Shown one piece after another: positions 27,701 through 36,218 of a stretch of DNA of 64,000 nt. The stretch's first letter is position 1. Each line of letters opens with the position of its first letter. Under the pieces are notes generated by a model. The model saw only the letters and a program-made list of their open reading frames with translations. It was not told where the DNA came from and made no database searches. A program made the translations under genes and the position numbers. The stretch comes from Halosimplex rubrum. GTDB lineage: Archaea > Halobacteriota > Halobacteria > Halobacteriales > Haloarculaceae. The stretch is from positions 744,001 through 808,000 of the forward strand of contig NZ_CP058910.1 in NCBI RefSeq assembly GCF_013415885.1. Reading direction: 5' to 3'.

Positions 27701-30276
27701 ACGACGGACGGATGGTCTGCGTGGTCCGCGACATCACCGAGCGCAGGGAGCGCCAGCGCGAACTCGAACGGACGGCCGACCTGCTCGGTCGCGCCGAGAA
27801 GATGGCGGACCTGGGCGGCTGGACGGTCGACATCGCGAGTGGGGAATCCCGGCAGGTGCGGTGGACCGACAACCTCTACGACATCTGGGGGGTCGACGGC
27901 GAGGAGGGGCCGCTGACCGAGGGCGTGCTCGACCTCGTCCGTCCCGACGACCGCGAGGCCCACCGCGACCGGATCCGGCGGGCGACCGAGGCGGGCGAAC
28001 CGTGGGACACCGAGTATCGGATCCGCGCCGGGGACGGCGCCGAGCGGTGGATCCACTCCATCTGCGAGCCCGTCGTCGAAGACGGCGAAACCGTCGAGCT
28101 GCGGGGGTCGATCCAGGACGTCACCGACCGAAAGGAGCGCGAGGAGGAGCTCGAACGGACGAAGGACCTGCTCCAGCAGGCCGGCCGCATCGCCGCCATC
28201 GGCGGCTGGGAGCTCGACCTGACCGGGGCGGAGCCGGAGATGACCTGGACCGACGAGCTCTACCGGCTCCACGGGGTCCCCCCGGACACGGACATCGACC
28301 TGGAGAGCGCCGTCGGGTTCTACCACCCCGACGACCGCGAGGAGATCCGCGATTACTTCCGGCGGGCGGTCGAGGTGGGCGAGAGCTACGACATGGAGGT
28401 GCGCCTGGGGACCGACGAGTCGCTCCGCTGGGTGCGCGCCATCGGCGAGCCCGTCCGCGACGACGACGGCGAGGTCGTCCGCGTCCGGGGCTCTATCCAG
28501 GACATCACCGAACAGAAGGAGCGCGAACTCGCCTTGGAGTCGCTCCACGAGGCGACGCGTGACCTCCTCGGCGTCGAGACCGACACCGAGACGGCCGAGC
28601 TCGTCGTCGACACCGCCCAGTCCGTGCTCGACGTGGCCGGCGTCGCCGTCTACCTGCTCGACGACAGCGCCAACCACCTCGACGCCGTCGCCTGCTCGGA
28701 GGGGTTCGACCGGCTCTGCGACGCCGCGCCGGTCGGCGCCGGCGCCGCCGACTCGCTGCTGTGGAACACCTACGTCACCGGGACGCCGACGGTGTTCGAC
28801 GACACGGGGACCGTCGCCGAGTCGCAGGTGTTCGGGCCCGAGGTCAGCGGCGGGCTGCTCGTCCCGGTCGGCGACCACGGCGTGTTCGTCGTCGCCACCG
28901 AGGACCGGGCGGTCGGGGGGCCGACCCGCCAGCTCGCCGAGACGCTCGTCGCGACGACCGAGGCGGCCTTCGACCGGCTGGCCAGCGAGCGGACCCTGCG
29001 CGAGCGCGACGCCGAGCTCGCCGACCAGAACGCCCGCCTGCGCCGACAGATCGGGATCACCGACCTCATCCGGCGGATCGACCAGTCGCTCATCCAGGCC
29101 GAGTCCCGCGAGGCCATCGAGGCGGCGGTCTGCGACCGGCTCGTCGAGAGCGACGACGTGGCCTTCGCGTGGATCGGCGGCCTCGACGCCGCGGGCGAGC
29201 GCGTCGAACCGTCCGCCTGGGCCGGCGACGGCGCCGAGTACCTCGACGCGGTCGACCTCGCGCTCGGCGGGGACGAGCCCGCCGCCAGGACGGCCGCCGC
29301 CGAGACGCCGACGGTCGTCGGCAACGTCGTCGACGACCTCCAGCGCGAGCCCTGGCGCAAGGCCGCGCTCGCCCGGGAGTTCCACTCCGTCGTGAGCGTG
29401 CCCCTGGCCTTCGAGGAGTACTTCTACGGCGTGCTCACGGTGTACGCGTCGGAACCGGACGACTTCGGCGACCTCGAACGGGAGGTGTTCGCGGAGCTCG
29501 GCGAGAACATCGCGTACTCGATCAACGCCGTCGAGACCCAGCGGGCGCTGCACACCGACCAGCGGGTCGAACTCACCCTCTCGTTCGACGCCGAGGAGGA
29601 CGTGCTGGGCCGGCTGGCCCGGGCCGCCGACTGCACCGTCGCGTTCGAGGGGCTGGCGGCCCACTCGGAGTCGGAGACCGGGCTGTTCCTCACGACCGCG
29701 GGCGCGCCGGTCGGGGCGGTGACCGACGCGCTGGACGCGCTCGTCTCCGTCCGGGACTTCCGGCTGGTCGGCGAGCCCGGGGCCGAGGGGGACGGCGGGA
29801 GCGGCGGGGACGACGCCGGGGCGAGCGCGCTGTTCGAAGTGACCGTCGACGGCGATTCGCTCGCCGCGGCGTTCGTCCGCCACGGCGCCGGCCCGCGGTC
29901 GATTCGAGCCGTCCCCGCGGACATCGAGGCGGTCGTCGACGTGTCCGCGGCGACGGACGTGCGGGCGTTCGTCGAGATGCTCGGCGAGACCTACCCCAGC
30001 GTCGAGCTGACGACCCGGCGGACCGTCGACCGCTCCGACGACCGCGAGCGCCGCGCCGGCTCGGCGTTCGACGCGCTCACCGACCGCCAGCTGGAGGTGC
30101 TGCGGACGGCCTACTACGCCGGCTTCTTCGAGTGGCCCCGCACCTCTACCGGCGAGGACGTGGCCGAGATGCTCGACGTGAGCCAGCCCACCGTCAACCG
30201 CCACCTCCGCGTCGGCCAGCAGCGCCTGCTCGACCGGCTCTTCGAGGACCACACCGCGTCCGCCGACGCGGAGTGA
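24754..30276 (+). CDS. LOV/poly-PAS/GAF Bat-type transcription regulator
   Basis: A 1840-residue regulator. Two hydrophobic segments (about 38-60 and 66-85) may anchor it. The first PAS domain (145-257) is a LOV domain: the photoactive Cys188 lies in LGRNCRFLQGEDTDE, and the FMN-contact Asn and Gln residues appear in LRNYRADGTEFWN and GFQEDVT. Eight more PAS domains follow (about 268-385, 390-505, 512-625, 640-755, 768-880, 888-1010, 1015-1130, 1135-1260). Two GAF domains come next (1270-1410, 1430-1590), then a Bat-associated region and an HTH_10 domain (1770-1830, LTDRQLEVLRTAYYAG). No kinase domain is present, so light and other signals should act directly on transcription. Confidence 0.92.
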   Translation: MDAGSLLDAVTGWGVADRGSTTARGDPGRVPGRPSGVRPVLVAVAAVALAAAVAGVVAVDGVPSVRSVGPLVGLLGPGLLGLAASDDRDEGIAELVADVERVREGEDVTFETDREDGLGDLAEAVEGLARDLRECERERSLQERVIESAPVGITVADVTEPEEPLVAVNDRFEEVTGYDEAECLGRNCRFLQGEDTDEESVARLRRAIDAEEETTVELRNYRADGTEFWNRVRLAPVENDGGEVTHYVGFQEDVTDRVERAAELERQSSLLDSIFDQVPIHLYVKDREGRYERVSSAYIDEAYDWDPERVIGETDRDLFGDELAEESHADDLRVVETGEPIVGKEEYVPDVEEWNLTTKVPWRGADGEVRGLFGVSQKVTERKEHERELAQYREYTDDILDAIDDVFYVLDADGDLLRWNETLAEVTGYDDAEIAEMSAADFVVEADREAVERGIANIDEAAGVPLEGRFETKDGEVIPFEIVASPLENPDGERIVAGIARDISERKERERRLEAIVENTEDPIYIKDREGRYRFVNEAAAENFGKPPAAITGMSDDDLFDEETAADILSDDRRVVETGEPVSREVVRPIDGEERVYLDYKYPYRDEDGEIIGLMGISRDITERKAAEKKLRDRERRLQEYREYTEDILDAIDDVFYVFDGTGAIQRWNDAVAEVSGYDDAEIAEMHGTDFFPEYAHERVAEAIGSVFEGGEDRVDAPVVTSDGEEIPYEFVASRLENPDGDPVLVGVGRDISERKARERELRATKERMQKFIETSPVGVVATDPEGTVTLWNDAMEDIFGWSAEEVVGEPYPAVPDDREGDDEIRQRVLSGESFTQIERQRVRKDGERIDISLSTTPIRDDDGEVTEVVGYIEDITERKERERELAARSAAMEQSIDGMAILDAEGRYEFVNRAHAEVYGYDDPEAFLGETWELCYGDEAVERLEREVLPVLADEGEWRGEAAGLRADGSTFPQELSLTVLDDGRMVCVVRDITERRERQRELERTADLLGRAEKMADLGGWTVDIASGESRQVRWTDNLYDIWGVDGEEGPLTEGVLDLVRPDDREAHRDRIRRATEAGEPWDTEYRIRAGDGAERWIHSICEPVVEDGETVELRGSIQDVTDRKEREEELERTKDLLQQAGRIAAIGGWELDLTGAEPEMTWTDELYRLHGVPPDTDIDLESAVGFYHPDDREEIRDYFRRAVEVGESYDMEVRLGTDESLRWVRAIGEPVRDDDGEVVRVRGSIQDITEQKERELALESLHEATRDLLGVETDTETAELVVDTAQSVLDVAGVAVYLLDDSANHLDAVACSEGFDRLCDAAPVGAGAADSLLWNTYVTGTPTVFDDTGTVAESQVFGPEVSGGLLVPVGDHGVFVVATEDRAVGGPTRQLAETLVATTEAAFDRLASERTLRERDAELADQNARLRRQIGITDLIRRIDQSLIQAESREAIEAAVCDRLVESDDVAFAWIGGLDAAGERVEPSAWAGDGAEYLDAVDLALGGDEPAARTAAAETPTVVGNVVDDLQREPWRKAALAREFHSVVSVPLAFEEYFYGVLTVYASEPDDFGDLEREVFAELGENIAYSINAVETQRALHTDQRVELTLSFDAEEDVLGRLARAADCTVAFEGLAAHSESETGLFLTTAGAPVGAVTDALDALVSVRDFRLVGEPGAEGDGGSGGDDAGASALFEVTVDGDSLAAAFVRHGAGPRSIRAVPADIEAVVDVSAATDVRAFVEMLGETYPSVELTTRRTVDRSDDRERRAGSAFDALTDRQLEVLRTAYYAGFFEWPRTSTGEDVAEMLDVSQPTVNRHLRVGQQRLLDRLFEDHTASADAE

Positions 30277-30380
30277 CGACGGCCCCGGTCGGGCTCGTCG
30301 GCCGCAGGGCTCGCCGCGGCGGATGTCGAGCCGTCTCACGCCGCCGAAACGTTCAGGCGGCGGCGCGCCTCACTCGGCGT

Positions 30381-31214
30381 ATGTCCGACGACGCGTCCGA
30401 GGAGTCGCCCGACAGCTCACGCGAGCGCTCGCCCGACGACGCCCGCAACGAGTGGGACCCCGACTCGTACGACGACCACACCGGCTTCGTCCACGAGTAC
30501 GGCGGCCCCCTCGTCGAGTTGCTCGACCCCAGCCCGGGCGAGCGCGTGCTGGACCTGGGCTGTGGCACCGGCCACCTCACCGCCGACATCGACGAGCGGG
30601 TCGGCGGGTCCGGGGTCGCGGTCGGCGTCGACGCCTCGGCCCAGATGGTCGAACGGGCCCGCGAGACGTACCCCGACCGCCGGTTCGACATCGCCGACGC
30701 CCGCGAGTACGCGCCCGACCGGTCGTTCGACGCCGCCTTCTCCAACGCGGCCCTGCACTGGATCCCCCGCGACGACCAGCCGGCCGTCGCCGAGCGCGTC
30801 GCGGCCCTGCTGGAGCCGGGTGGCCGATTCGTCGCCGAGCTGGGCGGGACGGGGAACGTGGCCGATATCGCCGACGCGACGCTCGCGGAGCTGCGCGAGC
30901 GCGGGCACGAGGCCGACCACCCGTGGTACTTCCCGACCGTCGGCGAGCACACCGCGGTGCTGGAGGCGGCTGGCTTCGAGGTCCGACTCGCGCGGCTGTT
31001 CGACCGGCCGACCGAACTGGACGGCGGACCCGAGGGGCTGGCGAACTGGCTCGACGTGTTCGGCGACTCGCTGTTCGCCGACCTGGGCGACGCGGAGACG
31101 CAAGCGGTCGTGTCGGCCGTCGAGGACCGCCTCCGGGGCGACCTGTTCGACGCCGACACCGGGACGTGGACCGCCGACTACCGACGCCTGCGGTTCGTCG
31201 CCGTCCGGGAGTAG
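30381..31214 (+). CDS. Class I SAM-dependent methyltransferase (trans-aconitate methyltransferase-like)
   Basis: A 277-residue Rossmann-fold methyltransferase. The SAM-binding motif I is RVLDLGCGTGHLTADI, motif II is GVDASAQMVERA, and the substrate-side motif is FDAAFSNAALHWIP, which is typical of Tam-like enzymes. A very acidic N-terminal tail (1-30) precedes the fold. The acceptor is unknown. The frame is open far upstream as a shadow of the regulator; the ATG at 30381 is clear. It runs in the same direction as the regulator, about 100 bases on. Confidence 0.87.
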   Translation: MSDDASEESPDSSRERSPDDARNEWDPDSYDDHTGFVHEYGGPLVELLDPSPGERVLDLGCGTGHLTADIDERVGGSGVAVGVDASAQMVERARETYPDRRFDIADAREYAPDRSFDAAFSNAALHWIPRDDQPAVAERVAALLEPGGRFVAELGGTGNVADIADATLAELRERGHEADHPWYFPTVGEHTAVLEAAGFEVRLARLFDRPTELDGGPEGLANWLDVFGDSLFADLGDAETQAVVSAVEDRLRGDLFDADTGTWTADYRRLRFVAVRE

Positions 31215-31374
31215 GATCGCGGTTCGGAGTCGACACCGCAGGTCGGTCCGACGGCTCCCGAAGGGCATCGTTTCGGGTGGAACACGCGTGGGATCGGCAC
31301 CGACGAGGCGTGACGACGCTCGGGGGTTCGCCCGGTCCGTAGGTTTACGTCCGAACGGGCGACCACCCCTGCGC

Positions 31375-31941
31375 GTGACCGACGGCGCTCCGGCGATACC
31401 GACTCGCCCGTCCCCCCACAGCGACCGCGCCGCGACGCCCGTCGTCGGCGTCGTCTTGCTGGTGGGGCTGACGGTCCTGCTCGCGTCGGTCGCCGCCGCG
31501 ACCGTCGGGTTCGAGAGCGCTCGCCCGGAACCGGCCCCGCAGGCCCGTCTGGACGCCGAGCTATCGGCGACCGACGGTTGGCCGGACGGTCAGCGACTCC
31601 GTCTCGTCCACGAGGGCGGGGACACCCTGGCGGTCGCGGAGCTGGCCGTCGTCGTGGCGTTCGAGCGCACGGGCGATCGCGCGCGGCTCTCGGGCTTTCC
31701 GACCCGGCGGCTCACCGACGACCACCGCCGGGGTGCGGATCTGTTCGACCGGACCTTCGCGGGCGTCGACGGGGCGCTGGACTCGACCCACGCCGACGGT
31801 CGCTGGACGGCGGGCGAGACGGCCTCGATCCGGGTCGCGCAGAACGAACTCGACGTGCGACCGGGCGACCGGGCGGCGGTCCGGGTGGTCCACCGGCCGA
31901 CCGGCGCGCAGTTACTCCGGACGGAGGTGCGAGCCACGTGA
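31375..31941 (+). CDS. Type IV pilin-like protein (archaeal pilin N-terminal domain)
   Basis: A 188-residue exported protein with a class III signal. The polar leader (17 residues) ends before SDRAATPVVGVVLLVGLT, which starts the hydrophobic pilin helix (about 21-45). The prepilin peptidase would cut just before or within the RAATP segment. The C-terminal head is a beta-rich domain of unknown function. The start is a GTG at 31375; no ATG in frame fits. A prepilin peptidase gene lies 15 kb downstream, at 46605. Confidence 0.85.
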   Translation: MTDGAPAIPTRPSPHSDRAATPVVGVVLLVGLTVLLASVAAATVGFESARPEPAPQARLDAELSATDGWPDGQRLRLVHEGGDTLAVAELAVVVAFERTGDRARLSGFPTRRLTDDHRRGADLFDRTFAGVDGALDSTHADGRWTAGETASIRVAQNELDVRPGDRAAVRVVHRPTGAQLLRTEVRAT

Positions 31942-32057
31942 GGGTCCCGAAACGGCGATCCGCGAGAGCCGGATGCACGATCCGGCAGGTAAAACGGCCG
32001 TTCCGTCCCGGGATCGGTCGCGAACGGATCGATATCTCGATCATGTGACAGTCCGGT

Positions 32058-33512
32058 ATGACAAGCCTTAATTTCGCGCCCCGTCAACTCATGGCGTCGA
32101 TGGGTATACCCGCAGCGGCGTGGTCACAAGTGATCCCCGCCGCACAGCAGACGATCGACGTGTTCGGAAACCAGATCCCGAAGAACAGCGTTGCAATCGC
32201 TGGAACGCTCCTGATCGTCGTGCTGATCGGGCTGTCGGCGTTTTTCTCGTCCTCCGAGATCGCGATGTTCTCGCTCCCGGCCCACCGGATCGAGGCGCTC
32301 GTCGAGAACGGGCGCCGCGGTTCGAAGACGCTCAAGGCGCTCAAGGACGACCCCCACCGCCTGCTGATCACCATCCTCGTGGGGAACAACCTCGTCAACA
32401 TCGCGATGTCTTCGATCGCCACCGGGCTGTTCGGCCTCTACATGAGTCAGGGCCAGGCGGTGTTCGCCGCGACGTTCGGGATCACGGCGGTCGTCCTGCT
32501 GTTCGGCGAGAGCGCGCCCAAGTCCTACGCCGTCGAGAACAGCGAGTCGTGGTCGCTGCGGATCGCCCGTCCGCTGAAGATGGCCGAGTACGTGCTGTTG
32601 CCGCTGATCGTCCTGTTCGACTACCTTACCCGGGTCGTCAACAAGGTGACCGGCGGCCGCTCGGCCATCGAGGAGTCCTACGTCACCCGCGAGGAGATCC
32701 GCGAGATGATCGAAACCGGCGAGCGCGAGGGCGTCTTAGACGAGGAGGAGCGCGAGATGCTCCAGCGCACGCTCCGGTTCAACAACACGATCGCCAAGGA
32801 GGTCATGACGCCGCGGCTCGACATGGACGCCATCTCGACCGAGGCCTCCATCGACGAGGCCATCGAGCAGTGCATCCACAGCGGCCACGCCCGCATTCCC
32901 GTCTACGAGGGCAGCCTCGACAACGTCATCGGCGTCGTCAACATCCGCGACCTCGTCCGCGACCGCAACTACGGCGAGGCCGGGGGCGACGACCTGGAAC
33001 TGGAGGACATCATCCAGCCGACGCTGCACGTCCCCGAGTCGAAGAACGTCGACGACCTGCTGACCGAGATGCGCAAGGAACGGCTGCACATGGTCATCGT
33101 CATCGACGAGTTCGGGACGACCGAGGGGCTCGTGACGATGGAGGACCTCACCGAGGAGATCGTCGGCGAGATCCTCGAGGGCGGCGAGGAGGAGCCCATC
33201 GAGTACGAGGGCGACGACACCGTCGTCGTCAAGGGCGAGGTCAACATCGAGGAGGTCAACGAGGCGCTCGATATCGACATCCCCGAGGGCGAGGAGTTCG
33301 AGACCATCGCCGGGTTCATCTTCAACCTCGCCGGCCGCCTCGTCGAGGAGGGGGAAGTGATCGACTACGACGGCGTCGAGATCGCCGTCGAGGCCGTCGA
33401 GAACACCCGCATCATGAAGGCGCGGGTCACTCGAACCGACGCCTACGACCCGGGCGACACGTCCGAGGACGACGAGATCGAACCCGACACCGACGAGGCC
33501 CAACCCGAGTGA
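32058..33512 (+). CDS. CNNM/CorC-type membrane protein with CBS domains
   Basis: A 484-residue protein of the CNNM (DUF21)/CorC 'hemolysin' family, implicated in magnesium or other cation efflux. The membrane domain (about 40-195) has three to four helices, with FFSSSEIAMFSLP as the conserved DUF21 element. A CBS pair (about 215-345: EVMTPRLDMDAIS, SGHARIPVYEG) and a C-terminal CorC_HlyC domain (about 375-455: YEGDDTVVVKGEVNIEEVNE) follow. The start could also be the Met at 32091 or 32100; 32058 lies closest to the promoter. Confidence 0.9.
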   Translation: MTSLNFAPRQLMASMGIPAAAWSQVIPAAQQTIDVFGNQIPKNSVAIAGTLLIVVLIGLSAFFSSSEIAMFSLPAHRIEALVENGRRGSKTLKALKDDPHRLLITILVGNNLVNIAMSSIATGLFGLYMSQGQAVFAATFGITAVVLLFGESAPKSYAVENSESWSLRIARPLKMAEYVLLPLIVLFDYLTRVVNKVTGGRSAIEESYVTREEIREMIETGEREGVLDEEEREMLQRTLRFNNTIAKEVMTPRLDMDAISTEASIDEAIEQCIHSGHARIPVYEGSLDNVIGVVNIRDLVRDRNYGEAGGDDLELEDIIQPTLHVPESKNVDDLLTEMRKERLHMVIVIDEFGTTEGLVTMEDLTEEIVGEILEGGEEEPIEYEGDDTVVVKGEVNIEEVNEALDIDIPEGEEFETIAGFIFNLAGRLVEEGEVIDYDGVEIAVEAVENTRIMKARVTRTDAYDPGDTSEDDEIEPDTDEAQPE

Positions 33513-33702
33513 CCGCGGCTCGCGGGACCGTCGCCCCACCGCCGCGACCCGTCGCCGTTCCCGTCGTTCTCGCGCCCGTGTGACTCCTCCCCGAACGCCT
33601 TCGTTTCCGCTGGAGATACGCCCGAAAGCGACCGCGTCGGTCCGTTCGGTGGACTCGGAGTTCCACGTCGGTGAGGGTGGACCGCGACGGGTTCGCGTCC
33701 GG

Positions 33703-34308
33703 CTACCGGTCGATCTCGGCCCGGCCGCTGGTGGCGCTGCGGATCCGGTCGCGCAGCGCGCTCCCCTCGTCGACGGGGGCGCGCACGTCGAAGGCGACCC
33801 GCTCGGCGTAGTCGGCGTCGAACTTGACGGACTCGCTCTCCAGAATCCCTCTGACGGTGCCCGAATCGTCGTAGTCGACGGTGACGGCGAAAGTCTCGTG
33901 GGGGCGCTCGGTGGTCGTGCCGGCGGTGTCGAGGCCGTCCTTGACCGCGCGCGAATAGGAGCGGGCGAGGCCGCCGACGCCGAGGTTGGTGCCGCCGTAG
34001 TAGCGGGTGACGACGGCGACGACGTTCTCGATGTCCTCCTGCTGGAGGACGTTCAGCGCGGGGTCGCCCGCCGACCCCGAGGGCTCGCCGTCGTCGCTGG
34101 CCCACTCGCGGAAGGGGTCAGCGCGGACGCGGTAGGCCGGGACGTTGTGGGTCGCGTCGACGTACGCCTCGCGGACCTCGGCGACGAAGTCCTCGGCGGC
34201 CTCGACCGTCCGGGCGGGCGCGACGTGGCCGATAAACTCCGATCCCCGGACTTCGAAACGGGTCTCCCCGCGGCCGGCGACGGTCCGGTATGGCTCGCGC
34301 TGGCTCAC
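33703..34308 (-). CDS. YigZ/IMPACT family protein
   Basis: A 201-residue soluble protein with the IMPACT N-terminal fold. Its signature is seen in full: SDDGEPSGSAGDPALNVL, then VVTRYYGGTNLGVGGLARSY. A C-terminal RNA-binding-like half follows (residues about 130-200). Relatives bind ribosome or Gcn1 in eukaryotes; the archaeal role is not established. The gene ends 190 bases after the convergent CNNM gene and is about 37 bases downstream of the ferredoxin stop. Confidence 0.9.
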   Translation of the reverse strand: MSQREPYRTVAGRGETRFEVRGSEFIGHVAPARTVEAAEDFVAEVREAYVDATHNVPAYRVRADPFREWASDDGEPSGSAGDPALNVLQQEDIENVVAVVTRYYGGTNLGVGGLARSYSRAVKDGLDTAGTTTERPHETFAVTVDYDDSGTVRGILESESVKFDADYAERVAFDVRAPVDEGSALRDRIRSATSGRAEIDR

Positions 34309-34345
34309 GTCCGGGCGTTCCGGCGGGAGGCGAAAAGCGCTTGCG

Positions 34346-34741
34346 TTACTCGCCGCCGTCGCCGTCTCCAGACGGTGGCGCCGCCGTCGGGTCGCCGTCG
34401 CTCACACGGGTTCCCCACACCCGCTTGTCGAGCAGTTTCACCGCCATCCCGTCGCGGACGCGGAGCTGGCAGGAGAGCCTGGGATAGCCGAAGCGGTCGG
34501 CCAGGTCGTCGTGCCAGTGGTCGGGGTCGGGCGGCTCGGCGAGGCGGACGCCGCAGGTCGCACAGAGGCCGCGCCCGCCGCAGTTGACCCGCCGGGCGTA
34601 GCGGCCGTGCGGGGAGAGTCCGGCCGCCAGCAGGGCGTCCCGGAGGACCGCCCCCTGGCTCGCGGTCAGTTCGCGGCGCTCGCCGTCCGGCGTCTCGACC
34701 GTGAGTCGGGCGTGGTCGGTCACGTCGGAGTCCCGGGTCAC
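34346..34741 (-). CDS. 2Fe-2S ferredoxin-like protein
   Basis: A 131-residue protein with a plant/bacterial-type 2Fe-2S domain. The three clustered Cys ligands lie in RRVNCGGRGLCATCGVRL and the fourth in YPRLSCQLRVRDG. The C-terminal 35 residues are Gly/Asp-rich and probably disordered. It starts with GTG and overlaps the stop of the ACT gene by four bases (GTGA), so it is translated as the third member of the hisB-ACT-ferredoxin operon. Its partner enzyme is unknown. Confidence 0.88.
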   Translation of the reverse strand: MTRDSDVTDHARLTVETPDGERRELTASQGAVLRDALLAAGLSPHGRYARRVNCGGRGLCATCGVRLAEPPDPDHWHDDLADRFGYPRLSCQLRVRDGMAVKLLDKRVWGTRVSDGDPTAAPPSGDGDGGE

Positions 34742-35274
34742 CGCAGCTCGATCTTGTGGACGAACGGCATGTCGCGGATCTCCGTCAGCAGGTCCCCGGG
34801 GATCGTCCCGTCGGTGATGACGTACAGCTTGGGCTGGTCGGTGAACTCGGGGTCCTCGCTGATGGTCTGGCGGATGGAGAGGCCGCGGTCGGCGATGGCG
34901 CCGGTGACGGTCGCGACGATGCCCGACTCCTCGGCGTCCCGCACCGTGATCGCCAGCGCCGACAGATCGAGGACGGGGGCGAGATCCATCAGGCTCGGGA
35001 TGGCCGAGATGTTCTGGAAGATCCGGCGTAGCTGGTCGTCGTCGAGGATGGCGTCGGTGGTGGCGTCGACGACCCGGCGGTCGACATCGACCTCGCGGGC
35101 GATGCCGGTGTTGGGGATCTCGATGCCGCCCGAGACCACTCGGCCCTCGTCGTTGACGGAGAACCCCCGTTCGAGCAGCAGGCGGATGACCGCCTGCTGG
35201 CTGGGCGAGTCGGCGAACTTCTCCATGATCGCGTCGAAGGTGGCCTCCTCGTCGGAGCCCCCGTCCTCGCTCAT
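34738..35274 (-). CDS. ACT-domain regulator of amino-acid metabolism with N-terminal HTH
   Basis: A 178-residue protein with an N-terminal winged-helix-like region (about 15-85: [20 protein letters not shown]) and a C-terminal ACT domain (about 108-178: [20 protein letters not shown]). This architecture is that of an archaeal group of ACT regulators (COG2150-like) that sense amino acids. Its ATG overlaps the hisB stop and its stop overlaps the ferredoxin start, so it could tune histidine synthesis according to amino-acid supply. Ligand and DNA target are not shown by the sequence. Confidence 0.85.
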   Translation of the reverse strand: MSEDGGSDEEATFDAIMEKFADSPSQQAVIRLLLERGFSVNDEGRVVSGGIEIPNTGIAREVDVDRRVVDATTDAILDDDQLRRIFQNISAIPSLMDLAPVLDLSALAITVRDAEESGIVATVTGAIADRGLSIRQTISEDPEFTDQPKLYVITDGTIPGDLLTEIRDMPFVHKIELR

Positions 35275-35858
35275 AGCTCGCCCTTCGTGCTGGCCACGTC
35301 GGTCCGGCGCTCGTCGATCCGGGTGGCGTCGTCGAGCGCGCGGGCCAGCCCCTTGAACAGCGCCTCGACCTCGTGGTGGGCGTTCTCGCCGTCGACGCCG
35401 GCGTGCAGGGTCAGTCCGGCGTTCGTGGCGAGCGACCGGCAGAAGTGCTGGGCCATGTGGCTGGTCATCCCGCCGACCTCGCTCTGGGAGAACTCGCCGT
35501 CGAAGTCGAAGTACGGCCGGCCGCTCACGTCGACGACGACGCTGGCGACCGCCTCGTCGAGCGGGACTTTCCGGTCGGCGAACCGGCGGATGCCGCGCTT
35601 GTCGCCCAGCGCCTCCGTGAAGGCCTCGCCGAGGCTGATCGCCACGTCCTCGACGGTGTGGTGGTCGTCGATCTCCAGGTCGCCGTCGCAGTTCACGGTG
35701 AGGTCGAACAGGCCGTGGGTGGCGAACGATTCGAGCATGTGGTCGAAGAAGCCGATCCCCGTGTCGACGGTGGCGTCGCCGTCGCCGTCCACGTCCAGGG
35801 TCACCTCGATCGCCGTCTCGGCGGTCTCGCGGGTCACCGCCGCCGTCCGCTCGGTCAT
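35271..35858 (-). CDS. hisB: Imidazoleglycerol-phosphate dehydratase
   Basis: HisB removes water from imidazole-glycerol phosphate, the sixth step of histidine synthesis. It needs Mn2+, bound by the repeated His motifs visible here: [37 protein letters not shown] and [12 protein letters not shown]. At 195 residues it is a monofunctional dehydratase without the bacterial phosphatase domain. I start at the ATG at 35858; five further upstream residues are possible but not needed. hisA is 3.3 kb away on the same strand, in a separate unit. Confidence 0.96.
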   Translation of the reverse strand: MTERTAAVTRETAETAIEVTLDVDGDGDATVDTGIGFFDHMLESFATHGLFDLTVNCDGDLEIDDHHTVEDVAISLGEAFTEALGDKRGIRRFADRKVPLDEAVASVVVDVSGRPYFDFDGEFSQSEVGGMTSHMAQHFCRSLATNAGLTLHAGVDGENAHHEVEALFKGLARALDDATRIDERRTDVASTKGEL

Positions 35859-36035
35859 GTCTCGACCAAGCACAGCCGTCTATTTGGCCGTTGTGTTCGT
35901 TCGAGCACCGCTCCGGACGGCGGCCTCGACGTCCGCCGCTCCCCGCTCCGTCGGTCGCCCGACGGCGGGGCGTCGGCCGCGCGTCAGACGCGCGTCTGCC
36001 CGGCCTTTATATCTGGTTGCGTCGATGACAGGAGT

Positions 36036-36203
36036 GTGGACCGACACTGGACGCATCACCTGGTAGCGCTGTCCGGCGTCCTCGCCGGGGTCGTCATCTT
36101 CGCGGCCGGCGACGCGACCTCGCTGGCCGCCGGCGTGGCCGCCGTCGGCGCCGCCGCCCTCCTCCCCGAACTGGCGTCCGGCCGTCGGACCAGTCCCCGC
36201 TGA
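36036..36203 (+). CDS. Small two-helix membrane protein
   Basis: A possible 55-residue protein starting with GTG. A short polar start (DRHWTHH) precedes two hydrophobic stretches (LVALSGVLAGVVIFAAG and ATSLAAGVAAVGAAALL), and the end is basic. The supporting evidence is a TATA-like TTTATAT at 36006-36012, 24 bases before the GTG, the distance of a leaderless haloarchaeal gene. No family is recognised. It sits between the divergent hisB operon and the convergent MFS gene. Confidence 0.5.
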   Translation: MDRHWTHHLVALSGVLAGVVIFAAGDATSLAAGVAAVGAAALLPELASGRRTSPR

Positions 36204-36218
36204 CGCGGCCCGCGCGAG

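Noticed and set aside
24535-30339. A 1934-codon open frame antisense to the LOV-Bat gene
   Set aside because: It mirrors the high-GC codon pattern of the opposite strand; its sequence is low in complexity (Gly, Arg, Val, Asp) and has no domain.
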